Of a DNA stretch of 64,000 nt, positions 13,516 through 21,711 are shown one piece after another; the stretch's first letter is position 1, and each line of letters begins with the position of its first letter. Below the pieces are notes generated by a model that did not search any database, had not been told where the DNA came from, and saw nothing but the letters and a program-made list of their open reading frames with translations. The position numbers and the translations under genes were made by a program. The stretch is from assembly GCA_009767595.1 (NCBI GenBank), contig VSDK01002217.1, positions 4,685 to 68,684 of the forward strand. Reading direction: 5' to 3'. This stretch comes from Symbiodinium kawagutii (Eukaryota; Sar; Dinophyceae; Suessiales; Symbiodiniaceae).

Positions 13516-16500
13516 CGTCGCCGCCGTCGTCGTCGTCATCATCATTATCATCATTTTGATCCATCATCCACACATGTCCTCACCATCATTTCGTCTCAAA
13601 CATCTCTCTATTTCCCATGGGTTTCATATTCTGAAAACCTCCGCCACCACCTTGTGCGATTATTATGGTATTGCTGGTTATCATGTGCTCATTTTGCTGA
13701 TAGTGGGCGCTGTAGGAAGCAACGCAACAAAATGTTCCACTGTGGGCATCAGCACGTAGATACACTCCGGTCAACTGACATGGCAATGGAAAATCCACCA
13801 ATTGACGATGGTTTCCCAGGGTTTCTCTATAAAATATGGTGATTTAGCAGTGCTATGTTCGTTTACCGGAGGGTATCTCAGTCTTAGGACAAGAAATGCT
13901 GTGGAAGATGCGGCTGTGGAAGATGCGGCTGTGGAAGATGCGGCTGTCGCGGAGAACCGCGAGAGTAGGACCAGTCAGAAAACGGTTTTGCTCGGAGTCC
14001 CAGTGCCGTAGGGCTCGGCACGTGGTCGTTGCTTAGATGCGAGTCGTATCGATTATGAAGTCAAATTTTTTAGATCTTTGAAGGAATTCATTATTTTACG
14101 AAGTATTGAATGAAATCTTCAAAGGAATTCCTGTCAATTCCAATTTGCAAAGATTGCTGTCAATTCATACGGATTCATTCCAAATGAATCCCAAAAGGAA
14201 TCCCAATGACCTTTTTGGCACGAAATCATGATTCACACATTGTTTTTCGATGCACAGAAGCTATATTTCTTAAAACCATGTCGCAAAGTTTCACTTCTAT
14301 GCGCGAACAATCCACAACTTCAAGCAAATTTGTGCGTAAGTGCATGTTTTTTTTTTAAACGAGGGCTGTTGACAACAACCATGCTGTCCAAGGTCTGATG
14401 AAGTTAGTGCTGGTGGTGGGGCCAGGAGGAACTTTGATCTCTGAAACTGTGCTGCGCAGAAGGTTTTTCTGTCGAGTTTCTCCCGAGGAGATCCAGAACA
14501 TCGATAGTTACCATTGATGTCCAGTGTTGGGCCGAGGAAGCACAGTCACTGAAACTGTCTCATCGCTCAGAATTTGACAGTAAGTTATTTTTGGGAATTC
14601 TGCCAAGGTCAGCAAATTCACAGCAGTTGGAAGGGTCCCAGAACAGGAGCTCAGTTTTTCTGTTTTCATGGCATCACACGTCTCGTCTGAACACCTCAAT
14701 GCAGCAATGGCTCCGTAGAGTTGCAATTTTTCTCAGCAGCTGTGTGATTCGAAGTGGAAAAAGGGATGTTGAATTCAAGCTCTTATTTTTTGTTGATGCT
14801 TCAGAATGCTTCAGAATGCTATGCATCCTTTTCAGGAGCGAGGAATCAAGGCAGCAGGACCAGGATCACCAGGATCACCAGGATCACCAGAATTTCCAAG
14901 ATCAAAGACATGCCAGACGGAGCATGCTTGGAGCCCAGCGATGGTTCGAACTTTGCAGAAACTGGCCCCATGAAAGTGAATTCAACAGCAAAACTTAGGA
15001 GGTTCCTGTTGAGGACTTGTTTAAATGCTATGTGAAACATGCTTTCAGTCTCAGTTGCAAAAAGGTTTGTGTCAGCACTTCGGACATGCCCAAAAAAAGT
15101 GCACGGAGCAAGTCGTTGTTCCAAGTGCTTTCTCATCCGTTGCGTGAGGCGAGCGACGGTGGTGAACATGATCGGATTCTCGGCTGATCATTGGTAAAAT
15201 CCCAGTTCACACGTCCGGGCTTGCGACTAGCTCCAACATCAAAGTGCACAGCGTCAAACTGTACGTGCCATTTCTTGAAAACGCTTTCAGGTCCGGTGGT
15301 TCTAAAGGCAAAGATGTGAGAGAAAGGCAAAACTCTCCGTAGTTAACTCTAGTCTTCGGCTGGAATATCTTCAGGAAATGGCTCCGGGACCGGTAAAACG
15401 ATATAGTGAACTCCCAAAACCGATAACGTAAAGAACCTAAGATTATTTAAGAGATTCAGCCTTTTAAACAATCCAGATTTGTTCTAAAGTACCCAGAGGT
15501 TTGGAACGATAAGCAGAACGACAACGAAACGATAAGCGGATTTTCACAAAATGTCTTCTTCTCATGAGTTGCCCATCGGGCCGATCCAGGAATGATGCGT
15601 TGAAATCGGTCGTGTGAAAGGCTTATGACCTGAACATACAAAGTTATATAAATGGAAACAAGTAATGGAGACACGGCAGATGATGACCTGGAAGCATAAA
15701 AGTAATTGACTGTGCATCAAGAGTGTGGTGCGAGGGCATCCAATGTCACCAAACACTGGGAAACGATATAGTGAACTCCCAAAAACGATAACAATTGAGA
15801 AAATCCGCGATTTTAAGTTGAGGTTTTGCCGCTCGCTCAATGTGAACGAATGGCCAACACTTCCTCAAACTTTGGAATTCCCGGCATGGTTACATGAGTC
15901 AGATTACCATCAGCCAACCATTGACCATTCCAAAATCACCTGCACAGCGGCTACTATGCCCCTTGATACAGTGAATTGCACCTCGCCAAGGAGTTTGGTA
16001 GAAAGCACCCTGAAGACCGACAGGTCCACACCAAAAATTGCACGTTCAAAGGAGTTTCTGAAGGAGATTTAAAGGTGAATGAAGGAAATACACATCAGCT
16101 TGAATGACAAGAAAAATGTCAAAAGTTAAGCCTTTCATGTGGTCCTCAAGACTTGAAAGTTGAGAAAGTGGAAAAGAACCTTTCGTCAAGACATCCTAAC
16201 TGACAAATGAATATAAATGACGGTTTGAAAAGGATCACACGTGTTCTCCAGAACTTCAAGTTGACGTGCTGAAACAAGCATTTTGAACTTGACGTCCTCT
16301 CAAACTGAGGACTGACAAGTTCAAATGATCATGCATGCAAGACTTTCTTGAAAGCTTGCCCTTGACAAGTTTCGAAACGAGCTTTCTGCGAGACATGTTC
16401 GAAAACTGACAGTTGACATATGTTCAAATAAAGACGAGGTTTGAAAGTTTCTGGGACTGATCAATTGCTTCTTGGGAGCTGGTTGGGCACTGATGGAACT

Positions 16501-19500
16501 GATTGTGGCGGAAGGCCGGTGATGTCTTGAGCTGATTGTTGGCGTGGTGAGCACGTCACTGCTGGATTTTGCGTTACCTAAGGAGAAGTAGTTGGGGCTG
16601 CGCAGCGTTCCACTGTTACATGTCTGCATTTCGGACGACAGCTGGCTTTGCCACCAGGAACGGATCCTGATCCTACACAAACATTTTTCGTAGCATGAGG
16701 CTTTATCCATGTCATTTGGTTTCTGAATCTTAGCATCTTTTCTTCATGTTATTTGTGTTGGCATGATGAACACATGTTCGATTCTTCACACGTTCTGCAA
16801 TTTTTTTTCTTCGAGGTGCGGGTGCTGCACGGCCATGTGGCACGCAGCGGATCAGGAGTGGCGATCAGTTCTCCTTACTGTAAGCAATCGAATCCAATGC
16901 TGCCGCTGCCTAGGGAACATGCCTTGAAAGCCCAAACTTTCCTGCAAATGCCAAGATTTGATGATTTGATGGGATTCAGCCACTGATTAGGCAAAGTAAC
17001 CAGTAGCCAACTGGCCTCAACAGCCTGCCCAACCACAATCCTAAGCGCCTTTCTCAAGCAAATCCTTCTCTGTTGGCTTTGTCTCCTCTCTCAGTTCCTC
17101 CTCCAGGTGCCCGAGACTTTGTGTCGTTGAGACTTGAAATCAGGAGCAGCAGAACGATATCTCAACAGCAACGTGTTCTGCCGCACGTTGATCCTGTTCC
17201 CTGCAGCCCACACTTGGTTGAAGGTCGGACAGATGAGCATCTTGCCACAGATCACAGCATCTTATGTGTCCAAGCTTCAAATTTGTACTTGCACCATACA
17301 TGCCTCCAAAAGTTTGACAACAAGTACTGTAGCATCCGTGCGCGTTGCTTGTTTCTTCCAATTTTGGGATAGGGATAATACTTCATATGTCTCAAAACCA
17401 TTTCTGATTCTCAGGTTTGGGAGAAGTACAGTAGCAGAATTCATACGACTTTCCAAGCAGTGTTTAATCCTGTTTTGTCACCAACTTATCGATTTCTAGT
17501 GAAATCGAAAGAAACCCGATCTCTGCCATATTCGCACTATGTTCGGAATGGTAGAAACGGCTTTTGATTCGCCTGCAGACATGAGGCATTTCTGTGTCAT
17601 ACTCTGCCCGGGTGATGCTCATCTACCTGAAGGAGCCTCTTTGTTTCAGACGATCAGTACTCACAACCCTGCTGGTTTGTGGGAGTCATGGAATAGTGCT
17701 GCCATGTATTTTTTGGGAAGAGTACGCATCAGCCAACCAGCATGCAAGAAGATAGGAATTGAAGCTTGACAGACTTCCCAAGGTTTTTGGAGCTAGTTAC
17801 ATGATGTTACATGTAATTAAGGAATTGTAAAAGGAAATATTGAAGAGAATAGCATTAATCGACACCATCGATATTCATGGCTTTTCTTTTCAGTGTCATG
17901 CCGTTTTTGCCCTTTGTTTCTATTGTCAACCTTCATCAACCATGGTTACGCTTGTTATCTATTTATCTTTTCAAACATTGGGTCAGCTGTGGGTCAGCCC
18001 GGAAGTTCCACGCATGCTTCCAGTTGCAGAGCGCGGCCATGCTCAATGCGATGTTCTTTGCCGCGTCATCGTTGACACCCGACGCAGACCCAGATTGCAA
18101 ACCGGATGCAGAAGCTTGGCTTCAGTCTCAGATCTCTGGTTGCAGTCGCTTCCAATCCCTACGTTTGCCCGAGAGTGCTGGCAATACTTGCAGATTGCAA
18201 AACATAGCGCGGTTTGCGCTCATGTGTGTTCTGCTTTGTACTTTTCCGCAGAAGTAAACGTACAGGCCTTATTCCGAAAACATTTTTTAATCCCCAACCC
18301 CCAAAAACATTCCAAATATTCAAAACTAAATAGTGCTTTTTAAATGAAACAAACTTAAGGTATTATATAAAACTCAAGCTTCAACATGAATAAGCGGCAG
18401 ATGAGGAGGCTAGCGTTCGAAGGGTTCAATCCTGCTCAAGCTGGCTTCTCAAAGGTGTAGTGAAAGCAATGTGAAGGTGTGTTGAAATCGTGTGATGCGT
18501 TGCTCTGCAATTCTTAGTAGATGCCAGACTTTCCCCGCATCAAAAAAACTCTGAAGAATTCTTTTTGATGATGATGCTCAAGGCATTTCTCAGTGCCCTC
18601 GTTGCCTCTGAGGGCAGCGCGGAAAGCTGGATACAAAAAATCACAGTTGGTATTGCACCTTGGCTATTTGGGCACATGCGGAAGGTAAGATTTGGAACTT
18701 GTTGTCCACAAGGCATGCGGTTGGCCGCTGTAGAACGACCATTCTCTGAACATTGTTGCGAAACGGAGCTGGCTCTGACGCTCACAGACACGAGCAATTG
18801 CATTGGACAATAAAGACCTTTACATAGAGTGCATTAGATGATCATGTTACGTGTTGAACATCAGTCACAGAAAAAGTGTTCCAAGAGACATAAAACACAA
18901 GGGAATTTCTGGTTTGCATGCCTGTATTGTGGCGTACGTTGTTTTGTAATTGAAGCAATGTTTTCCTTGCGAGACACCCGCAAATTCCAGCTTAGGTGTC
19001 AGCCATGATCGGCGATCTCATCATCTTTTTGTTATTCATGCTTGTCCGAAAATCGGCCTACGAGGAGTTCACAAGAAATTCGTTGCAATTACCATATTAT
19101 TTGCAGTGAGTTTCAAAAAGATCCAACACTTTTCAACATTGAAAAGGTGGTTGCTTGACTTTTTTGAGCCGCGTGGTGCAAACATGTAACATCCATGTTG
19201 AGGAGATCCTAATCACAATGCAGCATCAAAATGATGAATATAATACGCAAACATGCATGTTCGTGGTCAAGTGTACTGATTTTGCAATAGAAAACGTTCC
19301 AGGCAAATTATCAGAGGTCGGTCATCAAAGAAGTTGTGAAAACAGGACAAACATACAGAATGGGTTTTAGTTCAATTCAATTGCAATCTACTGTTATTAG
19401 TTTCAACTAACATGTTGCCAACCACTTGACAGGATATGGAAAGATTTGACTGATTGAATCTTGGTAGCTAGTGATTGGTACCGGGTGCAGAGACATACAA

Positions 19501-21011
19501 GAGTCTTCCTCCCTCAGAACGGGTCCCAATCTTAGGAAATACCACCCAACTGGAGTTTAACTTGATTTTCCAGCACTGGGATTTCTGGTTGCTGCTTCAA
19601 GTGTTTGATTCGAGTCCAATCCTTATGAGGCCTTTTGCGATCATGTTTGCAATTGGGCAGGAGGTGGAATGGACAGAAGAGAAGAAGAACATACGGCGGA
19701 GGAAGTGGAAGAGAAGGACCCGGTTGCAAGACCATCTCACTTGGATGTCATGCCAGCATGAATGCCATTACCAACACAATTACAAGGCAAAAGGGGATGT
19801 CAATATCTTGTTCTTAATTTTTTTCCTTATTCATCAGAACTTGTGAGCTCTTCAAAGATCTTGACACTTTCCACCGATCCAGAAAAATGTGCACAGGAAG
19901 TCAGGGTGTGATGAGTAGCCTGAAAGTGTGATCTAGGACACTCTTGACATGTTCAGACCATAATTGTGTTCATGTGTGTTTTGGCAAAGATCAATGTGAC
20001 AGTTTTGCGACACATTACTCTGGTTTTCTGCCAGGGAGTACATCTTCTGGATCTTCAGCGTCCCGTGGCTGAGTGCGGTGCATATCTTGGTGCCCAGCTG
20101 TGTGAACGGCACCCGCCGAGGTGGTATACGGCAGCGTGCTGGTCCTTTACACGGATACTTTCCTCGCCAACGTGAGCGAGGCAGGATGCTGTTTCTGGAA
20201 GATCGACTGCCCTGGACGAAAGATGCATTGAGATACTTCGGGATCATCGATGTATGGTTGAGATGACTTCTGTCCAAAGTCCTTTCAACTATCAATGGAA
20301 TTGATCATCTCTGTCGAAAGAGATATCAGGTCTAGTCTGGTCTATACATTCATAATCATTCATATCATATGTTTTTTGTTTGGATTCCTTTCTTTCTTTT
20401 ATAGGAAGGATCTGTCTTCAACCTGCAGCAGCAGAAGTTTCATCGACTTGAAGCAAAAATAGTTCATCCGAAACGAATCCTGCATGCAAAAGAGACGTTG
20501 AAGGCTATGGCTAGACGTCAAATCCTCCGCACGTAAGGCAGATGCCTCGAAATGGCTGGAGAGTACGGCAATATCCCTCTTGCAGGACCAGTGTCGGAGG
20601 CTGTTGAATGCTCGATTGGTTGCTTCCTTCTTGGGTGATCCTTGGGATGTTCGGGTAAGATTCTGTCGGATGCTTGCCAAGCAATCTTTCGCTACATGCT
20701 CAGGCTGAAGCGTCCAAACTTAATTTCAAGATTCCTTGTCCACCACAGCAGAAGATGGGCAACGGAGCCTGAATTGTCGAGAATAAAATTGGAATCAGCG
20801 GTAAACCTTGCAGGACTTGATGTTGAAGCCCGTTCTCTTGGCAGTGATCCTGGCGGTGATGTCCACTATAGTCCTCAATTGTCGTCCCAAGATAAAGAGG
20901 CACTGCCCTGCGGCAATGCAAAGGAGTGAGTCGTCATCGAGTATAATTTCCACGGAGAAACGTTTCGTAAACGTTGAGACTCCGGCAGTTAAGATGTCAC
21001 CACGTCAATGA
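405..21011 (+). CDS. Kelch - Thr/Ser linker - GAIN/GPS - multi-membrane-segment receptor-like protein (spliced, 5' partial)
   Basis: Reconstructed by joining short + strand exons on reading phase. Domain order: kelch blades (405-3246), a mucin-like Thr/Ser linker with a conserved tail (3361-5393), an Ala-rich GAIN-like region (5521-6019), a GPS motif split over two exons (CAFWDEDHAEW at 7126-7209; LICRTTHLSIFGG at 7436-7503), then hydrophobic segments in exons at 8041-8161, 17998-18684 and 20035-21011. GAIN/GPS domains self-cleave next to the membrane in polycystin-1-like and adhesion receptors, so this is probably a large surface protein with a kelch ectodomain, acting as receptor or channel subunit; ligand and activity are unknown. 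I see no PLAT domain. The start lies upstream of the window. Exons between 6019 and 7126, 8161 and 9231, and 10051 and 17997 are unresolved. It could be one member of a dinoflagellate family rather than a true polycystin. Exon chains 405-5613, 7126-8161 and 17998-21011 each join in phase. Confidence 0.72.
607..644 (+). CDS. Gene 1 kelch exon 1b (second half of blade)
   Basis: A 38-nt exon after TTTGAG|GC. The phase-1 join gives GDG-GYKNDLYCYSVQ, the typical kelch strand that follows the double glycine. The donor is GC (GTGCAG|GCGCGT). Confidence 0.7.
828..960. repeat. (ATC)n microsatellite
   Basis: Nearly pure ATC from 860 to 950, in the intron between kelch exons 1b and 2a. Poly-Met and poly-Asp ORFs here are artefacts. 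Confidence 0.95.
1247..1352 (+). CDS. Gene 1 kelch exon 2a
   Basis: Starts after TTCAG|GAC in phase 0. Encodes NEWTSVTPSGDPPSARWHHR and then GKMWIYGG. The phase-consistent donor is GA (CGGAG|GATGGT). The flanking intron sequence is visibly related to that around the 405-519 exon. Confidence 0.73.
1452..1495 (+). CDS. Gene 1 kelch exon 2b
   Basis: A 44-nt exon after TTTGAG|GC encoding AVEKLDDLHYYDLQ. It ends in phase 0 at a GC donor (CTGCAG|GCATGA). It parallels 607-644 in phase, ending and flanks. Confidence 0.7.
1905..1983. repeat. Palindromic element with 16-bp perfect inverted repeats
   Basis: TTGGTTTCTGATTAGT at 1905-1920 is repeated inverted at 1968-1983, with a 47-bp spacer. It lies in the intron between kelch exons 2b and 3a. 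Confidence 0.7.
2045..2690. repeat. Degenerate GATA/GACA tetranucleotide tract
   Basis: GATAGATA, GACAGACA and related words recur throughout, with short unique islands. Confidence 0.8.
2964..3075 (+). CDS. Gene 1 kelch exon 3a
   Basis: Starts after GTCCAG|GCG in phase 0. Encodes ANSWNAVSPSGTVPSGRRFH, then SRIYAYAGVG where other blades have MWIYGG. GC donor in phase 1 (GTTG|GCTGCT). Confidence 0.72.
3212..3246 (+). CDS. Gene 1 kelch exon 3b
   Basis: A 35-nt exon after ATTAAG|GC. It joins as GVG-GSGDLHYYDFQ and ends in phase 0 at a GC donor (TTTCAG|GCAGGA). Confidence 0.7.
3361..3385 (+). CDS. Gene 1 microexon leading into the Thr/Ser linker
   Basis: A 25-nt exon after GCCCAG|GAG encoding ESTTITTT, ending in phase 1 at a GT donor (ACAA|GTGCCT). 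Joined to the 4500 exon it continues SLTITSATTTS without a break, so the kelch region runs straight into the linker. Confidence 0.6.
3691..3841. repeat. (GAT)n microsatellite
   Basis: GATGAT with scattered GAC and GCT variants, ending in GGTGGT. It is in the intron just before the Thr/Ser exon and is complementary to the ATC tract at 828-960. Confidence 0.95.
4500..5393 (+). CDS. Gene 1 mucin-like Thr/Ser linker exon with conserved tail
   Basis: The longest exon, 894 nt. About 200 residues are almost only Thr and Ser (an ACC/AGC/ACG repeat), which predicts an extended, O-glycosylated extracellular stalk. From about 5126 the composition becomes normal: FPESLSLDEVEELETKRKEA, then an Ala/Glu helix, a possible N-glycosylation site (NSNAT) and VAALSLEALAEADGPATISG, the start of the GAIN-like region. 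Acceptor CCGAG|GC, donor GGAG|GTGAAG (5394). The antisense strand is open for over 1 kb only because of this composition. Confidence 0.75.
5521..5613 (+). CDS. Gene 1 GAIN-like region exon
   Basis: Starts after GCCAG|GT. The phase-1 join gives GGAALQITAAVLGEVAKAAG followed by SDTVLLSPGLGS. GT donor at 5614 (GTTAGG). The amphipathic Ala/Val-rich character fits the helical part of a GAIN domain. Confidence 0.68.
5853..6019 (+). CDS. Gene 1 GAIN-like region exon (3' edge uncertain)
   Basis: Starts after GCTTAG|GC in phase 1 and encodes LAALSEDASSALKTDNVLAE and, later, VLQSVPISINFRTANGAVAN, a beta-rich stretch as expected upstream of a GPS. The most consistent donor is GC at 6020 (GCGAAC|GCGCCT). 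The exon linking it to 7126 was not found. Confidence 0.6.
7126..7209 (+). CDS. Gene 1 GPS motif, first half
   Basis: Starts after TTCCAG|GCG in phase 0. Encodes ANPNATCAFWDEDHAEWSSE followed by GVETVPHQ. The Cys, the Trp-x-x pair and the acidic residues are the hallmark of the first half of a GPCR proteolysis site. GC donor (CACCAG|GCACTT). Confidence 0.8.
7436..7503 (+). CDS. Gene 1 GPS motif, second half, and entry to the membrane
   Basis: Starts after CTGCAG|GAA in phase 0. Encodes EPGTLICRTTHLSIFGGVID and then VI. C-x-T-T-H-L-S is the second half of the GPS; autoproteolysis in this family occurs just before the Thr/Ser, so the HLS stretch of the R-TTHLS segment marks the expected cleavage area. 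GC donor in phase 2 (ATTCT|GCACCC). Confidence 0.8.
7789..7814 (+). CDS. Gene 1 microexon after the GPS
   Basis: A 26-nt exon after GCGCAG|G. The phase-2 to phase-1 join reads VIDVILRNVVLALECTVSSL across the neighbouring exons. GC donor (GAGT|GCAGAA). Confidence 0.6.
8041..8161 (+). CDS. Gene 1 first hydrophobic exon after the GPS
   Basis: Starts after ACTCAG|GC in phase 1. Encodes SSLVNIAALRKIVDPEWLKR then PAALVMIGMLAATRQEDW; the PAALVMIGMLAA part is a probable membrane segment start. It ends in phase 2 at a GT donor (GATTG|GTAGGG). Confidence 0.72.
8214..8627 (-). CDS. Antisense ORF inside a gene 1 intron, doubtful
   Basis: A 137-codon open frame, Ser/Thr/Asn-rich, beginning at a TTG. It resembles no family I know. 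It lies inside the intron after 8161 on the opposite strand. Just upstream on the minus strand is a sequence resembling the dinoflagellate spliced leader (see findings), which would make it a decayed retrocopy. Chance is also possible. Confidence 0.18.
   Translation of the reverse strand: MAQASDSSDSEHVHDIVNMTHMTMDTDPGIMAINLLSRNETIPQSQHITNLSANAQLRISSSSLSAAGNDASNLPSARQASTNAITETSRTSAATIRVVQQHDMTVRFSNRSRAVPGLSSAAKLWTALKVDYAGQWE
9231..9422 (+). CDS. Candidate gene 1 exon, acidic loop
   Basis: Starts after TGTAAG|GA. Encodes a Glu/Gly-rich stretch (VTVEESDDMEG, EAEEGEEPAEQKDPNEE, DEEKKETAAG). A GC donor at 9423 (GCAG|GCAGAT) has the phase needed to join the 9829 exon. Its own acceptor phase does not match the 8161 donor, so another exon would be needed, or this is not part of the gene. 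Confidence 0.45.
9829..10050 (+). CDS. Gene 1 intracellular-type helical exon
   Basis: Starts after ATGCCAG|GC. Encodes MDRFTDLSLLGGLVEGLLDA, then GFIEEVKELVSNAESGSVNR and TEQTEYLKVIFN. It is amphipathic and soluble in character, so probably a loop between membrane segments. The donor is a good GT site (TTCAATG|GTTAGT). Confidence 0.62.
10230..10930. repeat. Degenerate TGTCAGA/TGCCAGA minisatellite
   Basis: Words such as ATGTCAGAA, ATGCCAGAA and ATGTCAGGAT recur about every 12-20 bp; more copies lie at 11410-11520. The same family forms the large array at 49911-50826. Confidence 0.75.
10947..11046. mobile_element. MITE-like palindrome, family A (copy 1)
   Basis: Arms GTTTCTCAAAATAGGGGTAC and its inverse flank an inner stretch containing ATTTATAGTAATAAACCAAC. 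This copy is in the opposite orientation to copies 4-6. Confidence 0.75.
12088..12197. mobile_element. MITE-like palindrome, family A (copy 2)
   Basis: GGTGGTTTCTCAAA on the left and TTTTAAGAAACCCCC on the right, with GGGGTACCCCC next to the left arm. Diverged. Confidence 0.7.
12746..12865. mobile_element. MITE-like palindrome, family B (copy 1)
   Basis: Ends CGGCTGTGGGTCAGTT and ATTGACCCATGGCCA, with the inner marker GTACCCC-AACGGTACCCCTGG. Confidence 0.65.
13183..13470. repeat. Degenerate ACACCAGC/GCCAAGTA tandem tract
   Basis: GCCAAGTAA-type units (13183-13260) give way to GAGAAACACCAGCA-type units. Confidence 0.65.
13476..13556. repeat. (CAT)n/(CGT)n microsatellite
   Basis: CATCAT, then CGCCGTCGT, then CATCAT again. 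Confidence 0.9.
13764..13873. mobile_element. MITE-like element, family C (copy 1)
   Basis: Left end CTCCGGTCAACTGACATGGC, right end GTTCGTTTACCGGAGGGT, inner TTTCTCTATAAAATATGGTG. Confidence 0.6.
13901..13948. repeat. 15-bp tandem repeat, 3 copies
   Basis: GTGGAAGATGCGGCT three times, followed by a diverged copy. Confidence 0.9.
14860..14891. repeat. 10-bp tandem repeat
   Basis: CAGGATCACC repeated three times with flanking partial units. Confidence 0.85.
15396..15427. repeat. 32-bp direct repeat, left copy
   Basis: Starts AAACGATATAGTGAACTCCC. It matches 15761-15792 with one mismatch. Confidence 0.85.
15761..15792. repeat. 32-bp direct repeat, right copy
   Basis: Partner of 15396-15427, 365 bp downstream in the same orientation. 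Confidence 0.85.
17998..18107 (+). CDS. Gene 1 membrane-segment exon
   Basis: Encodes ARKFHACFQLQSAAMLNAMF and then FAASSLTPDADPDCKPD: a hydrophobic segment followed by an acidic, Cys-containing extracellular-type loop. The 3' end is a GC donor (CCGGAT|GCAGAA), phase 0. The 5' end may be here (GGGTCAG|CC) or at 18030 (GTTGCAG|AGC). Confidence 0.65.
18613..18684 (+). CDS. Gene 1 membrane-segment exon
   Basis: Starts after TCTGAG|GGC in phase 0. Encodes GSAESWIQKITVGIAPWLFG then HMRK. GT donor GTAAGA at 18685. The join DPDCKPD-GSAESWIQ is smooth. Confidence 0.68.
19661..19722 (+). CDS. Gene 1 basic cytoplasmic-loop exon
   Basis: Starts after GGGCAG|GAG in phase 0. Encodes EVEWTEEKKNIRRRKWKRRT, strongly basic as expected on the cytoplasmic side between membrane segments. 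It ends in phase 2 at a GT donor (ACCCG|GTTGCA). Confidence 0.66.
20035..20077 (+). CDS. Gene 1 membrane-segment exon
   Basis: Starts after TGCCAG|G. The phase-2 join reads RTR-EYIFWIFSVPWLSA. The GT donor (GTGCG|GTGCAT) is phase 0. First half of a membrane segment. Confidence 0.66.
20121..20171 (+). CDS. Gene 1 membrane-segment exon
   Basis: A 51-nt exon after GCCGAG|GTG encoding VVYGSVLVLYTDTFLAN. It completes the segment started at 20035. An in-frame stop upstream in the intron fixes the acceptor. GT donor GTGAGC. Confidence 0.68.
20405..20503 (+). CDS. Gene 1 soluble-loop exon
   Basis: Starts after TTATAG|GAA in phase 0. Encodes EGSVFNLQQQKFHRLEAKIV then HPKRILHAKETLK. It is helical and basic. 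The GC donor (TTGAAG|GCTATG) fits the next exon; reading on reaches a stop at 20531. Confidence 0.6.
20586..20654 (+). CDS. Gene 1 soluble-loop exon
   Basis: Starts after TTGCAG|GAC in phase 0. Encodes DQCRRLLNARLVASFLGDPW and DVR. GT donor GTAAGA at 20655. Confidence 0.66.
20814..21011 (+). CDS. Gene 1 terminal exon with last membrane segment and tail
   Basis: Starts after TTGCAG|GAC in phase 0. Encodes DLMLKPVLLAVILAVMSTIV, a clear membrane segment, then a basic stop-transfer stretch (RPKIKR), a Ser-rich tail (RSESSSSIISTEKR) and a TGA stop at 21009-21011. A donor earlier in the exon cannot be excluded. Confidence 0.62.
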   Translation, partial: DLMLKPVLLAVILAVMSTIVLNCRPKIKRHCPAAMQRSESSSSIISTEKRFVNVETPAVKMSPRQ

Positions 21012-21485
21012 TGATCCACCAGTTTGCTTCAATGATACATTTGTGTTTAGTTATTTGATGTTATTTGAAGTTATTTGTTCAGTACGGGTGAGATTGGGAG
21101 CTGCTGTTGCAGCCTGCAGCTAGGTGGTTGCTTTGTTTCCTTTGTGAAAAACGTGCGTCATCTCAAGGGGAGCCTTTCTTCAATATCCAAGGGATTTAAA
21201 TCTTAACAAAACGTTAAAATCCTAATTCCTGCTCAGCATAGCTCAAGCATGTTCAAGCTGAGACTCCCCGGCACCAGCGGCACGGTTTCGAGCAGTTGAT
21301 GTCAGCCGTGTCGCCAGCCTTCAGGCAGATCAGTCAGCGCTGGACTCAACGTGGAGATGCAGAGGATAGCTGATCAGACAGGGTGCAACAGCCCATGGCA
21401 TAAGTAAACCCACCACCCCAACCTATCCCAACCTGTCCCAAAGTGTCCCTACCTGTCCCAACCTATCTCAGTGTTATTGGGGGCA

Positions 21486-21711
21486 TGTGGCAGCAACCTC
21501 AACACCAGACTGCCCCTGAAGGATCGCAGAGATTCCATCAGCTCCGATGACCCGCAGGAGATCTGGGTTTGCCACTTTTTGTCGTCCGTATTGGGGTCCC
21601 AAGTTGGACAATGTTTGACGTGGCAGCAGCCTCAACACCAGATCCTTTGCACTGGAAGGAGCGCAGAGATTCCCTCAGTTCTGATGACATGCAGGAGGCA
21701 TGGATTTGACA
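21486..21711. repeat. Two-copy tandem duplication, about 132-bp period
   Basis: GTGGCAGCAACCTCAACACC at 21488 recurs as GTGGCAGCAGCCTCAACACC at 21620. The similarity extends about 90 bp, to the ATTTTGAC/GTTTGCCAC ends. Confidence 0.75.

Larger units (their letters stand above)
10051..17997 (+). other. Unresolved intron(s) of gene 1
   Basis: The upstream exon ends in phase 1. The next exon I can place starts near 17998. Several short open segments with coding-like composition lie here (around 11180-11340, 14395-14720, 15725-16072), but I could not fix their frames or splice sites. The stretch also holds TGTCAGA-type repeats (10230-10930, 11410-11520), two family A and one family B element, simple repeats, and a 32-bp direct repeat pair. 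Confidence 0.5.
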
